A DNA stretch of 5,883 nt from an uncultured Collinsella sp. (GCA_900544845.1 UQWV01000090.1:1-5883); one strand, 5' to 3'; positions 1-5,810 are shown, counted from the stretch's first letter. Notes: generated by a model from the letters alone, not told the origin. Translations and numbers: made by a program.

Positions 1-1
1 T

Positions 2-1066
2 CCCTTTGCCTACAATCCAACCAGCGATGTCGCGCTTTCCGGCACGGCGGGTTTTGAGCCCGTTCAGGCCGTGACCGCTCGCGTGGAGCAGCCTCAGGCT
101 GGTGCCGCCACGCCGCAGCCTACCATGGCCGGCATTCCCGACCTCTTGGCCCCTGCGACGCCGGCTCCTCAGCCTGCGCAGTCCGGTCTCTTTGCCGCTA
201 TTCCCGACCCCACGCAGCCTGCTGCCCCGGTGGTCGAGAGCGATCAGGCCGCCGAGGTCGCAAGCCTCGATAACGCGCTCAACAACCCCGATTTTACGTC
301 GGTGTTTGCGCCCATCGATCCGCAGGCTAGCCGCAAGAAGATGGCCAAGCAGGCCGGTGTCGAGCCCGTCATCCTTATGGAGCATGTCACCAAGATCTAT
401 CCGGCACAGCCCAACAAGCCTGCACTCGACGACATCAACATCGAGATCTATCCGGGCGAGTTCGTCTTCCTGGTCGGTCACTCCGGTTCGGGTAAGACCA
501 CGCTGCTGTCGACGCTCAACCGCGACGTCAAGCCCACGAGCGGCCGCATTTTGGTTGCCGGTCAGGACCTTATGAAGATCAAGAACCGCAAGGTTCCATT
601 CCTGCGTCGCCAGATCGGTGCCGTGTTCCAGGACTTTAAGCTCCTGCCGCAAAAGACCGCCTACGAAAACGTGGCGTTTGCCCTGCAGTGCATCGGCAAG
701 CCCAAGGGCGTCATTCGCAGCCAGGTGCCCGAGGTGCTGCGTCTGGTCGGTTTGGCCGATCAGATGGACTCGCTGCCCGACCAGCTTTCCGGTGGCGAGC
801 AGCAGCGCGTTGCCGTCGCCCGCGCTATGGTCAACCGTCCGCCGCTGCTGATCTGCGACGAGCCCACGGGTAACCTCGACCCGGCGATTTCGCTGGGCAT
901 TATGAAGCTGCTCGAGCGTATTAACCGCACCGGCACCACCGTGATCGTGGCTACGCACGACCGCGAGATGGTCGATAGCATGCACCGTCGCGTGATCGCC
1001 CTCGAGGGCGGCCACGTTATCCGCGACCAGGAGAGGGGAGGTTACGGCAACTATGGCACCAACTAA
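2..1066 (+). CDS. ftsE: Cell division ATP-binding protein FtsE, 5'-partial, with long N-terminal extension
   Basis: FtsE is the cytoplasmic ATPase of the FtsEX complex, which uses ATP to drive FtsX and so control septal peptidoglycan hydrolases. The frame is open to the left edge. The first in-window start, GTG at 71, has no ribosome site, so the true start probably lies outside. Counting from that GTG, the ABC domain spans residues 103-331 (229 aa, the usual full FtsE length). It shows Walker A GHSGSGKT (136-143), Q-loop Q187, signature LSGGEQ (239-244), Walker B LLICDEP with catalytic E264 (259-265), D-loop NLD (268-270) and switch H296. Residues 1-102 are a Pro/Ala/Gln-rich, low-complexity stretch absent from typical FtsE. 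No ribosome site supports an internal start at ATG 341 or ATG 377. The 3' end overlaps ftsX by 14 nt, implying coupled translation. FtsE identity is secure; the start is not. Confidence 0.95.
   Translation, partial: PFAYNPTSDVALSGTAGFEPVQAVTARVEQPQAGAATPQPTMAGIPDLLAPATPAPQPAQSGLFAAIPDPTQPAAPVVESDQAAEVASLDNALNNPDFTSVFAPIDPQASRKKMAKQAGVEPVILMEHVTKIYPAQPNKPALDDINIEIYPGEFVFLVGHSGSGKTTLLSTLNRDVKPTSGRILVAGQDLMKIKNRKVPFLRRQIGAVFQDFKLLPQKTAYENVAFALQCIGKPKGVIRSQVPEVLRLVGLADQMDSLPDQLSGGEQQRVAVARAMVNRPPLLICDEPTGNLDPAISLGIMKLLERINRTGTTVIVATHDREMVDSMHRRVIALEGGHVIRDQERGGYGNYGTN
1034..1042 (+). promoter_or_regulatory. Ribosome binding site of ftsX inside ftsE
   Basis: AGGGGAGGT lies 10 nt before the ftsX ATG at 1053 and within the last codons of ftsE, where it encodes Arg-Gly-Gly. 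It fixes the ftsX start and supports translational coupling across the 14-nt gene overlap. Confidence 0.8.
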
Positions 1067-1973
1067 CGTGGGCTACTCGCTCAAAGAGGCTATCAGCCAT
1101 TTCTTCCGTAACTGGACCACCTCGCTCGGCGCCGTCATCACGATTTTCCTTTCGCTGTTTATCATCGGCCTGTTCATTATGGGTTCCGCGATGCTGAACT
1201 CCGTGATCGGCACCGTCGAGGATCAGGTTGTTATCAACGCATTCATTAGCGATGACGCCGACCAGGCAGACGTCCAGGCGTTTGAGGCCGAGCTTAAGAC
1301 CTGGAGCAACGTGAAGTCCGTGACCTATAAGGATAAGGACGACGCGCTGGCCGAGTACACGAGCAAGATGTCGGGCAATGCCGATGCAACCCTGAGCGCG
1401 CTCGACGGTCAGAATCCGCTGCCGGCTTCGTTTGCGATCGAGATGGACGACCCGTCCAAGGTCGAGAGCACGGCGAAAAAGCTCAAGAAGAACGCCGATT
1501 TTCAGAAAATTGCCGATGATGGCGATGTTGAAGCGAGCGTACTGTACGGTAAGGAGGAAGTGAGCCGCCTGTTCCAGGTGACCAACTACATCCGTATCGC
1601 CGCTGTGGTGCTCGTCGGCCTGCTCACCTTTATCGCGTTCATCTTTATCAATAACACGATTCGCCTGTCCATTACGGCGCGTCGTCGTGAGATCGCGATC
1701 ATGCGCCTGGTGGGCGCCAGCAACGGCTTTATTCGCGGGCCGTTCATTACCGAGGGCGTGCTGCAAGCCATTTTGGGCTCGCTGCTCTCTATCGGCGTGC
1801 TGGAGCTGCTGCGCAACCTGATGGTTCCGCGCCTGCAGGCGAGCATCCGCTGGATGTCGTTTGCCCTGCCGATGCAGTACTACCTGGCGACCTATGCCGC
1901 GCTGATCCTGGTCGGCGTGCTGATCGGTCTCTTTGGCTCTGCCATCGCCATGCGCCGCTACCTGCGCGTGTAG
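1053..1973 (+). CDS. ftsX: Cell division protein FtsX, permease-like subunit of FtsEX
   Basis: FtsX is the membrane partner of FtsE; its extracellular loop contacts and activates cell-wall hydrolases at the septum. The 306-aa protein has the family layout. A short cytoplasmic N-terminus (1-23) precedes TM1 (about 24-48). An extracytoplasmic domain follows (about 50-178), rich in Asp and Lys and carrying NPLPASF (121-127), a conserved FtsX segment. TM2 lies at about 179-201. The cytoplasmic loop with IRLSITARRREIAIMRLVGA (203-222) is the strongly conserved FtsX signature. TM3 (about 231-253) and TM4 (about 278-299) are followed by the basic end MRRYLRV. Length is normal. The ATG at 1053 has a good ribosome site 10 nt upstream and overlaps ftsE. 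A strong terminator 24 nt after the stop closes the operon. No peptidoglycan hydrolase gene follows, so its partner hydrolase must be encoded elsewhere. Confidence 0.95.
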   Translation: MAPTNVGYSLKEAISHFFRNWTTSLGAVITIFLSLFIIGLFIMGSAMLNSVIGTVEDQVVINAFISDDADQADVQAFEAELKTWSNVKSVTYKDKDDALAEYTSKMSGNADATLSALDGQNPLPASFAIEMDDPSKVESTAKKLKKNADFQKIADDGDVEASVLYGKEEVSRLFQVTNYIRIAAVVLVGLLTFIAFIFINNTIRLSITARRREIAIMRLVGASNGFIRGPFITEGVLQAILGSLLSIGVLELLRNLMVPRLQASIRWMSFALPMQYYLATYAALILVGVLIGLFGSAIAMRRYLRV

Positions 1974-1997
1974 GCGTGATTGGAATTAGTTCCTTCC

Positions 1998-2031
1998 AAC
2001 GGGTCGTCTCTTTTGGGGCGGCCCGTTTTTT
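1998..2031 (+). terminator. Rho-independent terminator of the ftsEX operon
   Basis: The left arm at 1998-2010 pairs with 2015-2027 as a 13-bp stem (ACGGGTCGTCTC against GGGGCGGCCCGT plus a flanking A-T), with three G-T wobbles and a TTTT loop. Six T residues follow at 2026-2031. It begins 24 nt after the ftsX stop. This is a textbook intrinsic terminator and separates ftsEX from rnr. Confidence 0.92.
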
Positions 2032-2042
2032 CATGGGCCAAA

Positions 2043-2089
2043 GGATTGCTCCTCACCCGGAGACGGTCTTGGTAGGCGATTCGCAATCC
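2043..2089 (+). repeat. Inverted repeat upstream of rnr, possible structured element
   Basis: GGATTGC at 2043-2049 is perfectly complementary to GCAATCC at 2083-2089, with a 33-nt interior that holds a small CTCC/GGAG hairpin (2049-2052 with 2059-2062). The right arm can instead form a tight local hairpin, GATT-cgc-AATC at 2078-2088. If transcribed, these two folds would exclude each other. If transcription starts near 2127 it would be DNA only. Function is unknown and chance is possible. Confidence 0.3.
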
Positions 2090-2106
2090 AGCCGTCCCTA
2101 AGTGTT

Positions 2107-2121
2107 CATTTGGGTAGACTC
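2107..2121 (+). promoter_or_regulatory. Candidate promoter -10 region of rnr
   Basis: TAGACT at 2115-2120 resembles a sigma-70-type -10 box and sits in the block CATTTGGGTAGACTC. Transcription starting about 7 nt downstream would leave a leader of about 30 nt ending in the rnr ribosome site. No convincing -35 box lies 16-18 nt upstream. A very similar block occurs before the VanZ-family gene, which adds support. The terminator after ftsX makes a separate rnr promoter necessary. Confidence 0.4.
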
Positions 2122-2145
2122 TTGGATGTTCTGGGCAATCGATAG

Positions 2146-2153
2146 TAAGGAGG
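2146..2153 (+). promoter_or_regulatory. Ribosome binding site of rnr
   Basis: TAAGGAGG is a near-perfect anti-16S match. It ends only 4 nt before ATG 2158, closer than the usual 5-9 nt. It clearly selects this start, which begins the basic N-terminus of RNase R. Confidence 0.8.
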
Positions 2154-2157
2154 CGCC

Positions 2158-4293
2158 ATGGGGCGCAATAACAAACATAAGCGCAACGCCCGCAATAAGC
2201 GCGGGCCGGTGCGCAGCGAACGCCGTCCGAGCCTGACCGGGCGCGTGCAGCTCCATGAGCACAGTGCCTATGTCATAACCGAGAATGGCGACTACAAGGT
2301 CATGGGCCGCGGCAAGCGTGAGATCATGGACGGCGATACCGTTGCCGTGAGCATTAAGAACAGCCCGCATGGCGAGCGTCGCGCCGTGATCGAGGACGTG
2401 GTTGAGCGCGCAGCTATAAGCGTGGTGGGCACGTACCAGACCGCCGGTCCGCTCGGTGTGATTGAGCCGCTCGATTCGCGCCTGAAGGCCGACTTCTTCA
2501 TTTTGCCCGAGGACACCTCGGCGGTTCGTCTGGGTGTCCACCCGGGTGATGCTGTTGTCGCGCGCATTTTGACCTACCCGACGCGCCTGGAATCGGGCAC
2601 TGTGACGATCGAACGCCGCATTGGCGGAGATGACGCGCCCGATTTGGGCGTTCAATATGTGATGGCGCGTTACGGCTATACCGATAGCTATCCCGAGGCT
2701 GCACTAGACGAGGCCGAGGGGCTTTCGCTCGATGTGTCCGCGGCGCTTAAGGACCCGCTCCGCCGCGATCTGCGCGACCGCTTTGTCATCACGATCGACC
2801 CGGTCGACGCGCGCGACTTTGACGATGCCATTTCGCTGGAGCGCACGCCCGAGGGTGGCTACAAGCTGGGTGTGCATATCGCCGACGTTTCACACTATGT
2901 GGCTTGGGACGGGCATATCGATCTTGAGGCTCGCCATCGCACGACATCGGTGTATCTGGCCGATCGCGTGCTTCCCATGCTGCCCGAACGCCTGTCCTGT
3001 GACCTGTGCTCGCTTCGCCCTGACGAGGACCGTCTTGCGTTTACCGTCGATATCGAGCTCGATGAGCAGGGTCGCGTGCGGCATTACGATCCGTATCCCA
3101 GCGTGATTCGCTCGCGTGTGCGTATGGACTATGACGGCGCCGAGGCGCTGCTGGTGCGTGCCGGTGCGGTTGAGTATTCGGTGCTGGAGGGCGCGGCTGA
3201 GGATGTTGAGGCTGCTGAGGCCTTGCGCGAGGAAGCGCTTGAGCGCGGTCTTGCGTGCGAGGAGGCCGCCCGCGGCTATAACGTCGACCTCGGCGATTTC
3301 CTTGTCGCCGCTAACGAACTCGCCGAACTTCGCCGTCGTATTCGTCGCGCCCGCGGCTCAGTCGATTTTGACACGGCCGAGATTCGCGCTCTATTGGATG
3401 AGGACGGAGTGCCCGTGCAGATTGTGGCGCGTGAGCGTTCGTGTGCCACGTCGCTTATCGAGGAAGCCATGCTGCTCGCCAACGAGTGCGTTGCAGAGTG
3501 GCTGGCGGACCGTGATATCGAGGCCTGCTATCGCGTGCATGAGGATCCGAGCCCCGATAGCCTGCACGGTGCCGCCGTTGCGCTGGCGCAGTTAGGCATC
3601 ATCGACGATCGCCGTGCTGCCGGTATTGCCCTGGGGAGTCCCGATGAGCTGCAGGCTGCAGTCGATGCTGCCGCCGGTACGGCCAACGCACCGCTCGTCA
3701 ACACGCTGCTTCTGCGCAGCATGCAGCGCGCGCTGTACAAGCCGCGCAACGAGGGCCACTTTGCGCTCGCCGCGCCGTGCTACTGTCACTTTACGAGTCC
3801 CATCCGTCGCTACCCCGATCTGGTGGTGCACCGCGTACTCAAGCTGCAGTTGGCCTATGAGCAGCTCGGCGGCAAGGACGCCTTGGTCCGTACGTCGCGG
3901 CTGATCGGCAAGGGGCGCGAGTCGCTGCCGCGCATTCTGCCGCAGATCTGCCGCGCATGCAGCGATGCCGAGCGCGCGGCAGATGCCGCCAGCCATGCGA
4001 CGCAAAAGATCAAGATTGCCCAGTACTATGAGGACCGTCTGGGCGAGCGCTATGCCGGAACCGTCTCGTGGGTTAGCAGCATGGGCCTCTTTGTGCGCTT
4101 GGACCTAACACAGGTCGAGGGCCTGGTTTCGATCAAGAGCCTGGGCAACGAGTGGTTCGAGTTCGACGAGGACGCGCTCACGCTCACAGGTGCCGACACG
4201 GGGACCCACTATGAACTGGGGCAGCGTGTGATCATCGAGGTCTCGCGCGTCAATACCACGCGTGGGCACTTGGACTTTAAGCTTATCCATTAG
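2158..4293 (+). CDS. rnr: Ribonuclease R, 3'-5' exoribonuclease
   Basis: RNase R degrades structured RNA from the 3' end to nucleoside monophosphates and acts in mRNA, rRNA and tmRNA-linked quality control in the cytoplasm. The 711-aa protein reads as follows. A basic N-terminal tail (1-23) has ten Lys/Arg. Two cold-shock-like OB domains span roughly 24-150. The RNB catalytic domain (about 195-565) carries IDPVDARDFDDA (213-224), whose D214, D220, D222 and D223 match the metal-binding aspartates of the family. It also has HIADVSHYV (240-248) and HFTSPIRRYPDL (544-555). An S1 RNA-binding domain (about 629-709) ends the protein almost at once. It is shorter than the E. coli (about 813 aa) and B. 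subtilis (about 779 aa) proteins: it lacks an N-terminal winged helix and a lysine-rich C-terminal tail. ATG 2158 is fixed by the adjacent AGGAGG. It stands alone, between a terminator and a strong 3' hairpin. Confidence 0.96.
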   Translation: MGRNNKHKRNARNKRGPVRSERRPSLTGRVQLHEHSAYVITENGDYKVMGRGKREIMDGDTVAVSIKNSPHGERRAVIEDVVERAAISVVGTYQTAGPLGVIEPLDSRLKADFFILPEDTSAVRLGVHPGDAVVARILTYPTRLESGTVTIERRIGGDDAPDLGVQYVMARYGYTDSYPEAALDEAEGLSLDVSAALKDPLRRDLRDRFVITIDPVDARDFDDAISLERTPEGGYKLGVHIADVSHYVAWDGHIDLEARHRTTSVYLADRVLPMLPERLSCDLCSLRPDEDRLAFTVDIELDEQGRVRHYDPYPSVIRSRVRMDYDGAEALLVRAGAVEYSVLEGAAEDVEAAEALREEALERGLACEEAARGYNVDLGDFLVAANELAELRRRIRRARGSVDFDTAEIRALLDEDGVPVQIVARERSCATSLIEEAMLLANECVAEWLADRDIEACYRVHEDPSPDSLHGAAVALAQLGIIDDRRAAGIALGSPDELQAAVDAAAGTANAPLVNTLLLRSMQRALYKPRNEGHFALAAPCYCHFTSPIRRYPDLVVHRVLKLQLAYEQLGGKDALVRTSRLIGKGRESLPRILPQICRACSDAERAADAASHATQKIKIAQYYEDRLGERYAGTVSWVSSMGLFVRLDLTQVEGLVSIKSLGNEWFEFDEDALTLTGADTGTHYELGQRVIIEVSRVNTTRGHLDFKLIH

Positions 4294-4356
4294 CCAAATC
4301 CCGACTCATGGCGGGAGAGCGGAGGGCGGTCTTTCGGGGCTGCCCTCCGCATTTGG
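4294..4356 (+). terminator. 3' hairpin of rnr with UUCG loop, probable terminator
   Basis: The core hairpin pairs 4319-4332 with 4337-4350: 14 bp beginning GCGGAGGGC and ending GCCCTCCGC, with three G-T pairs and a TTCG loop. No long T tract follows, only ATTTGG. That ATTTGG (4351-4356) is the exact complement of CCAAAT (4294-4299), which directly follows the rnr stop. Between them a second small hairpin, CCCG/CGGG (4300-4303 with 4312-4315), could form. The whole could fold as a three-way junction. It may terminate transcription or stabilise the 3' end of the mRNA. Confidence 0.6.
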
Positions 4357-4391
4357 ATCATGGCTACCTTGCCGTCTGCTCGGCCGCCCGC

Positions 4392-4452
4392 TTACCTGCT
4401 ATTGGAGAGGTAAATCCTACCAAAATAAACCTGTCCCTTTTTGGCAGGTTTA
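4392..4452. repeat. Cluster of palindromes before the recombinase gene, possible recombination site
   Basis: Three inverted repeats lie in 61 bp. TTACCT (4392-4397) pairs with AGGTAA (4408-4413). GGTA (4409-4412) pairs with TACC (4418-4421). TAAACCTG (4426-4433) pairs with CAGGTTTA (4445-4452), extendable by two inner pairs. The half-sites TTACCT, TTACCT, TAAACCTG, TAAACCTG share an ACCT core. Two imperfect dyads of 22 and 27 bp with centres about 36 bp apart, directly upstream of a serine recombinase gene, resemble a res-type or invertase-type site. They could instead be an autoregulatory operator or a dispersed palindromic repeat. The T-run is inside the loop of the third dyad, so it is not a terminator. 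Confidence 0.4.
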
Positions 4453-4470
4453 CAAGAAAGCGGGGATGAG

Positions 4471-5076
4471 ATGGCGACGGTGTATGGTTATGCGCGGGTG
4501 AGTTCGCGCGATCAGAATCTTAATCGGCAGCTGGATGCGCTGGGCGCCTATGGCGTGGGCTCGGCGAATATTTATGCCGACCATGCGAGCGGCAAGGACT
4601 TCGATCGACCGCGGTATCGCGAGCTGCTGCACGTCCTGGGAGACGGGGACGTGCTGGTGGTGCTTTCTATCGACCGACTTGGCCGTAATTACTCCGAGAT
4701 TCTTGAGGAATGGCGACGCATTACCAAGGAGCTCGGGGTTGCCATTGTGGTGTTGGACATGCCATTGCTTGACACGCGCGCCAGGGCCAGCGGCGCGCCG
4801 GATGTGACCAATACCCTGATTGCCGATATTGTGCTGCAACTGCTGAGCTACGTGGCGCAGGTGGAGCGCGAGAATATCCATCGGCGCCAGGCGGAGGGGA
4901 TTGCAGCGGCGCGGGCGCGAGGGGTTCGTTTCGGTCGACCTCGCAAGCCGTGCCCTCCTCAGTTTGAGCTGGTGCGCGATAGCTATGAGGCAGGCGATAT
5001 TACCCGCAGCCAGGCAGCAAAGTGCCTGGGCGTGTGCGTGGGGACGTTCGATCGCTGGATGCGCGAGGCGGGGTAG
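4471..5076 (+). CDS. Small serine recombinase, resolvase/invertase family
   Basis: Enzymes of this family cut and rejoin DNA through a serine-DNA linkage to resolve, invert or integrate DNA. The 201-aa protein has the full resolvase layout. GYARVSS (6-12) carries the catalytic serine, which aligns to S11, next to R9. ASGKDFDRPRY (39-49) and IDRLGR (67-72) supply the active-site arginines R46, R69 and R72. A long dimerisation/arm helix covers about 111-150 and is followed by GRPRKP (155-160). A C-terminal helix-turn-helix (about 165-198) binds DNA. ATG 4471 is chosen because homologues start just before YGYARVS; its ribosome site (GGGGA, 4462-4466) is weak and close. TTG 4441 in the same frame falls inside a palindrome and is unlikely. 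Eleven of 24 arginine codons are CGG, CGA or AGG against 1 of 19 in ftsE, suggesting acquisition. Whether it resolves or inverts cannot be told from sequence. Confidence 0.9.
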   Translation: MATVYGYARVSSRDQNLNRQLDALGAYGVGSANIYADHASGKDFDRPRYRELLHVLGDGDVLVVLSIDRLGRNYSEILEEWRRITKELGVAIVVLDMPLLDTRARASGAPDVTNTLIADIVLQLLSYVAQVERENIHRRQAEGIAAARARGVRFGRPRKPCPPQFELVRDSYEAGDITRSQAAKCLGVCVGTFDRWMREAG

Positions 5077-5136
5077 GGGTTTGCGTCGCTTTAGTCGCTT
5101 CCTGTTGCGATTCAAATTTTGATACGGTGACGATGC

Positions 5137-5153
5137 CATTTGGGGCTACACTC
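5137..5153 (+). promoter_or_regulatory. Candidate promoter -10 region of the vanZ-like gene
   Basis: TACACT at 5147-5152 matches the -10 consensus at four of six bases and lies in CATTTGGGGCTACACTC, nearly the same block as before rnr. Transcription would begin near 5159, about 7 nt before the ribosome site. No clear -35 box is seen at normal spacing; TTGATA at 5119-5124 is too far (22-nt spacer). Confidence 0.4.
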
Positions 5154-5165
5154 GCTGATATTCAA

Positions 5166-5175
5166 AAAAGGAGGT
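5166..5175 (+). promoter_or_regulatory. Ribosome binding site that sets the TTG start of the vanZ-like gene
   Basis: AAAAGGAGGT is a strong ribosome site 6 nt before TTG 5182. It lies downstream of the in-frame ATG at 5140, so it excludes that ATG as the start. Confidence 0.85.
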
Positions 5176-5181
5176 AGGCCC

Positions 5182-5763
5182 TTGGCGCGCGTAAAACAAA
5201 TAATCGGATGGACCGCGATCGTTCTGTTCGCTGCAACGCTGGCGGGCATCTGGGTGCTGACGGAGCAAAATGCGGTGGAGACGTCGTTGCTGAGCGAGTC
5301 CACCGCGCGTGTGGTGGAGGGTCAGGCTACGGGCGTACAGGCTGCCGATGCCACGGGTGAAGCTCAGACGGAGAACGGAATGACCGGGGGCACCGATTCG
5401 GCTGCCTCGAATGTACGGTCTGGCCGACTTGTTTCCATTCGCATGTGGGTGGGCACGAACGTCCGTCGCGTTGCCCATACCGTAGAGTTTTTCTTCGTCG
5501 GATTGTTCGCCTCGGTGGTCGTGGTTTGCTTTTCCAGGCGTCCGTGGAGCGTATGCTCCCGTTGCCTGCCCGTACTGCTCTTTTGCGCCGCCTGCTCCAT
5601 TGGCGATCAGGTGCATAAGATCTTTGTTCCCGGCAGGCATTTCGACGTTATCGATTTAGGATTCGATGCTGCGGGCTATGTCACCGCGATGCTGTTGGTA
5701 TTGCTGGCAGCGGCGTTGGTGCGCCATGCGACTCGGCCGATTGGCGCCCATGCGAGGCGCTAG
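5182..5763 (+). CDS. VanZ-family integral membrane protein
   Basis: This is a VanZ-like membrane protein of 193 aa starting at TTG. The founding member, VanZ of Enterococcus, gives low-level teicoplanin resistance, but the role of most relatives is unknown. TM1 lies at about 7-27. A hydrophilic Ala/Thr/Gly-rich stretch runs from about 28 to 92 and is probably outside the cell. TM2 (about 99-117), a short TM3 (about 127-141) and TM4 (about 163-182) follow. Family motifs are clear: RRVAHTVEFF (95-104) matches the R-K-x-x-H-x-x-E-(Y/F) box with H99 and E102. GDQVHKIFVPGR (141-152) matches the D-E-x-H-Q-x-F-(V/I)-P-G-R box, with Gln and Lys replacing the usual Glu and Gln. D155, D158 and G165 continue it. 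ATG 5140 in frame is rejected because the ribosome site lies after it. The gene has its own promoter candidate and is separated from the recombinase by 105 nt. Confidence 0.85.
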   Translation: MARVKQIIGWTAIVLFAATLAGIWVLTEQNAVETSLLSESTARVVEGQATGVQAADATGEAQTENGMTGGTDSAASNVRSGRLVSIRMWVGTNVRRVAHTVEFFFVGLFASVVVVCFSRRPWSVCSRCLPVLLFCAACSIGDQVHKIFVPGRHFDVIDLGFDAAGYVTAMLLVLLAAALVRHATRPIGAHARR

Positions 5764-5810
5764 CCGGTAACAAACCCGTTTCTGATAATGCGACCTTGTT
5801 GAATTATTTT

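Noticed and set aside
71..73. GTG 71 as the true start of ftsE
   Set aside because: There is no ribosome site upstream, and the same frame with the same Pro/Ala-rich character is open to the left edge. I therefore treat the gene as 5'-partial.
1017..1766. Long open frames antisense to ftsX, rnr (2098-2655, 3592-4005) and the recombinase (4450-5139)
   Set aside because: They mirror the codon pattern of well-supported + strand genes in GC-rich DNA, show no recognisable domain, and have compositions (many His, Arg, Gln) typical of shadow frames.
4441..4443. TTG 4441 as the recombinase start, adding 10 residues
   Set aside because: It lies inside the loop and arm of a palindrome, has no ribosome site, and family members begin a few residues before the YARVS motif, as ATG 4471 does.
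4426..4452. Hairpin with a T-run read as an intrinsic terminator
   Set aside because: The T-run is inside the loop rather than after the stem, and the hairpin lies only 18 nt before a start codon.
5140..5142. ATG 5140 as the start of the vanZ-like gene
   Set aside because: The strong AAAAGGAGGT lies downstream of it and points to TTG 5182; residues from 5140 would be translated from the promoter and ribosome-site region.
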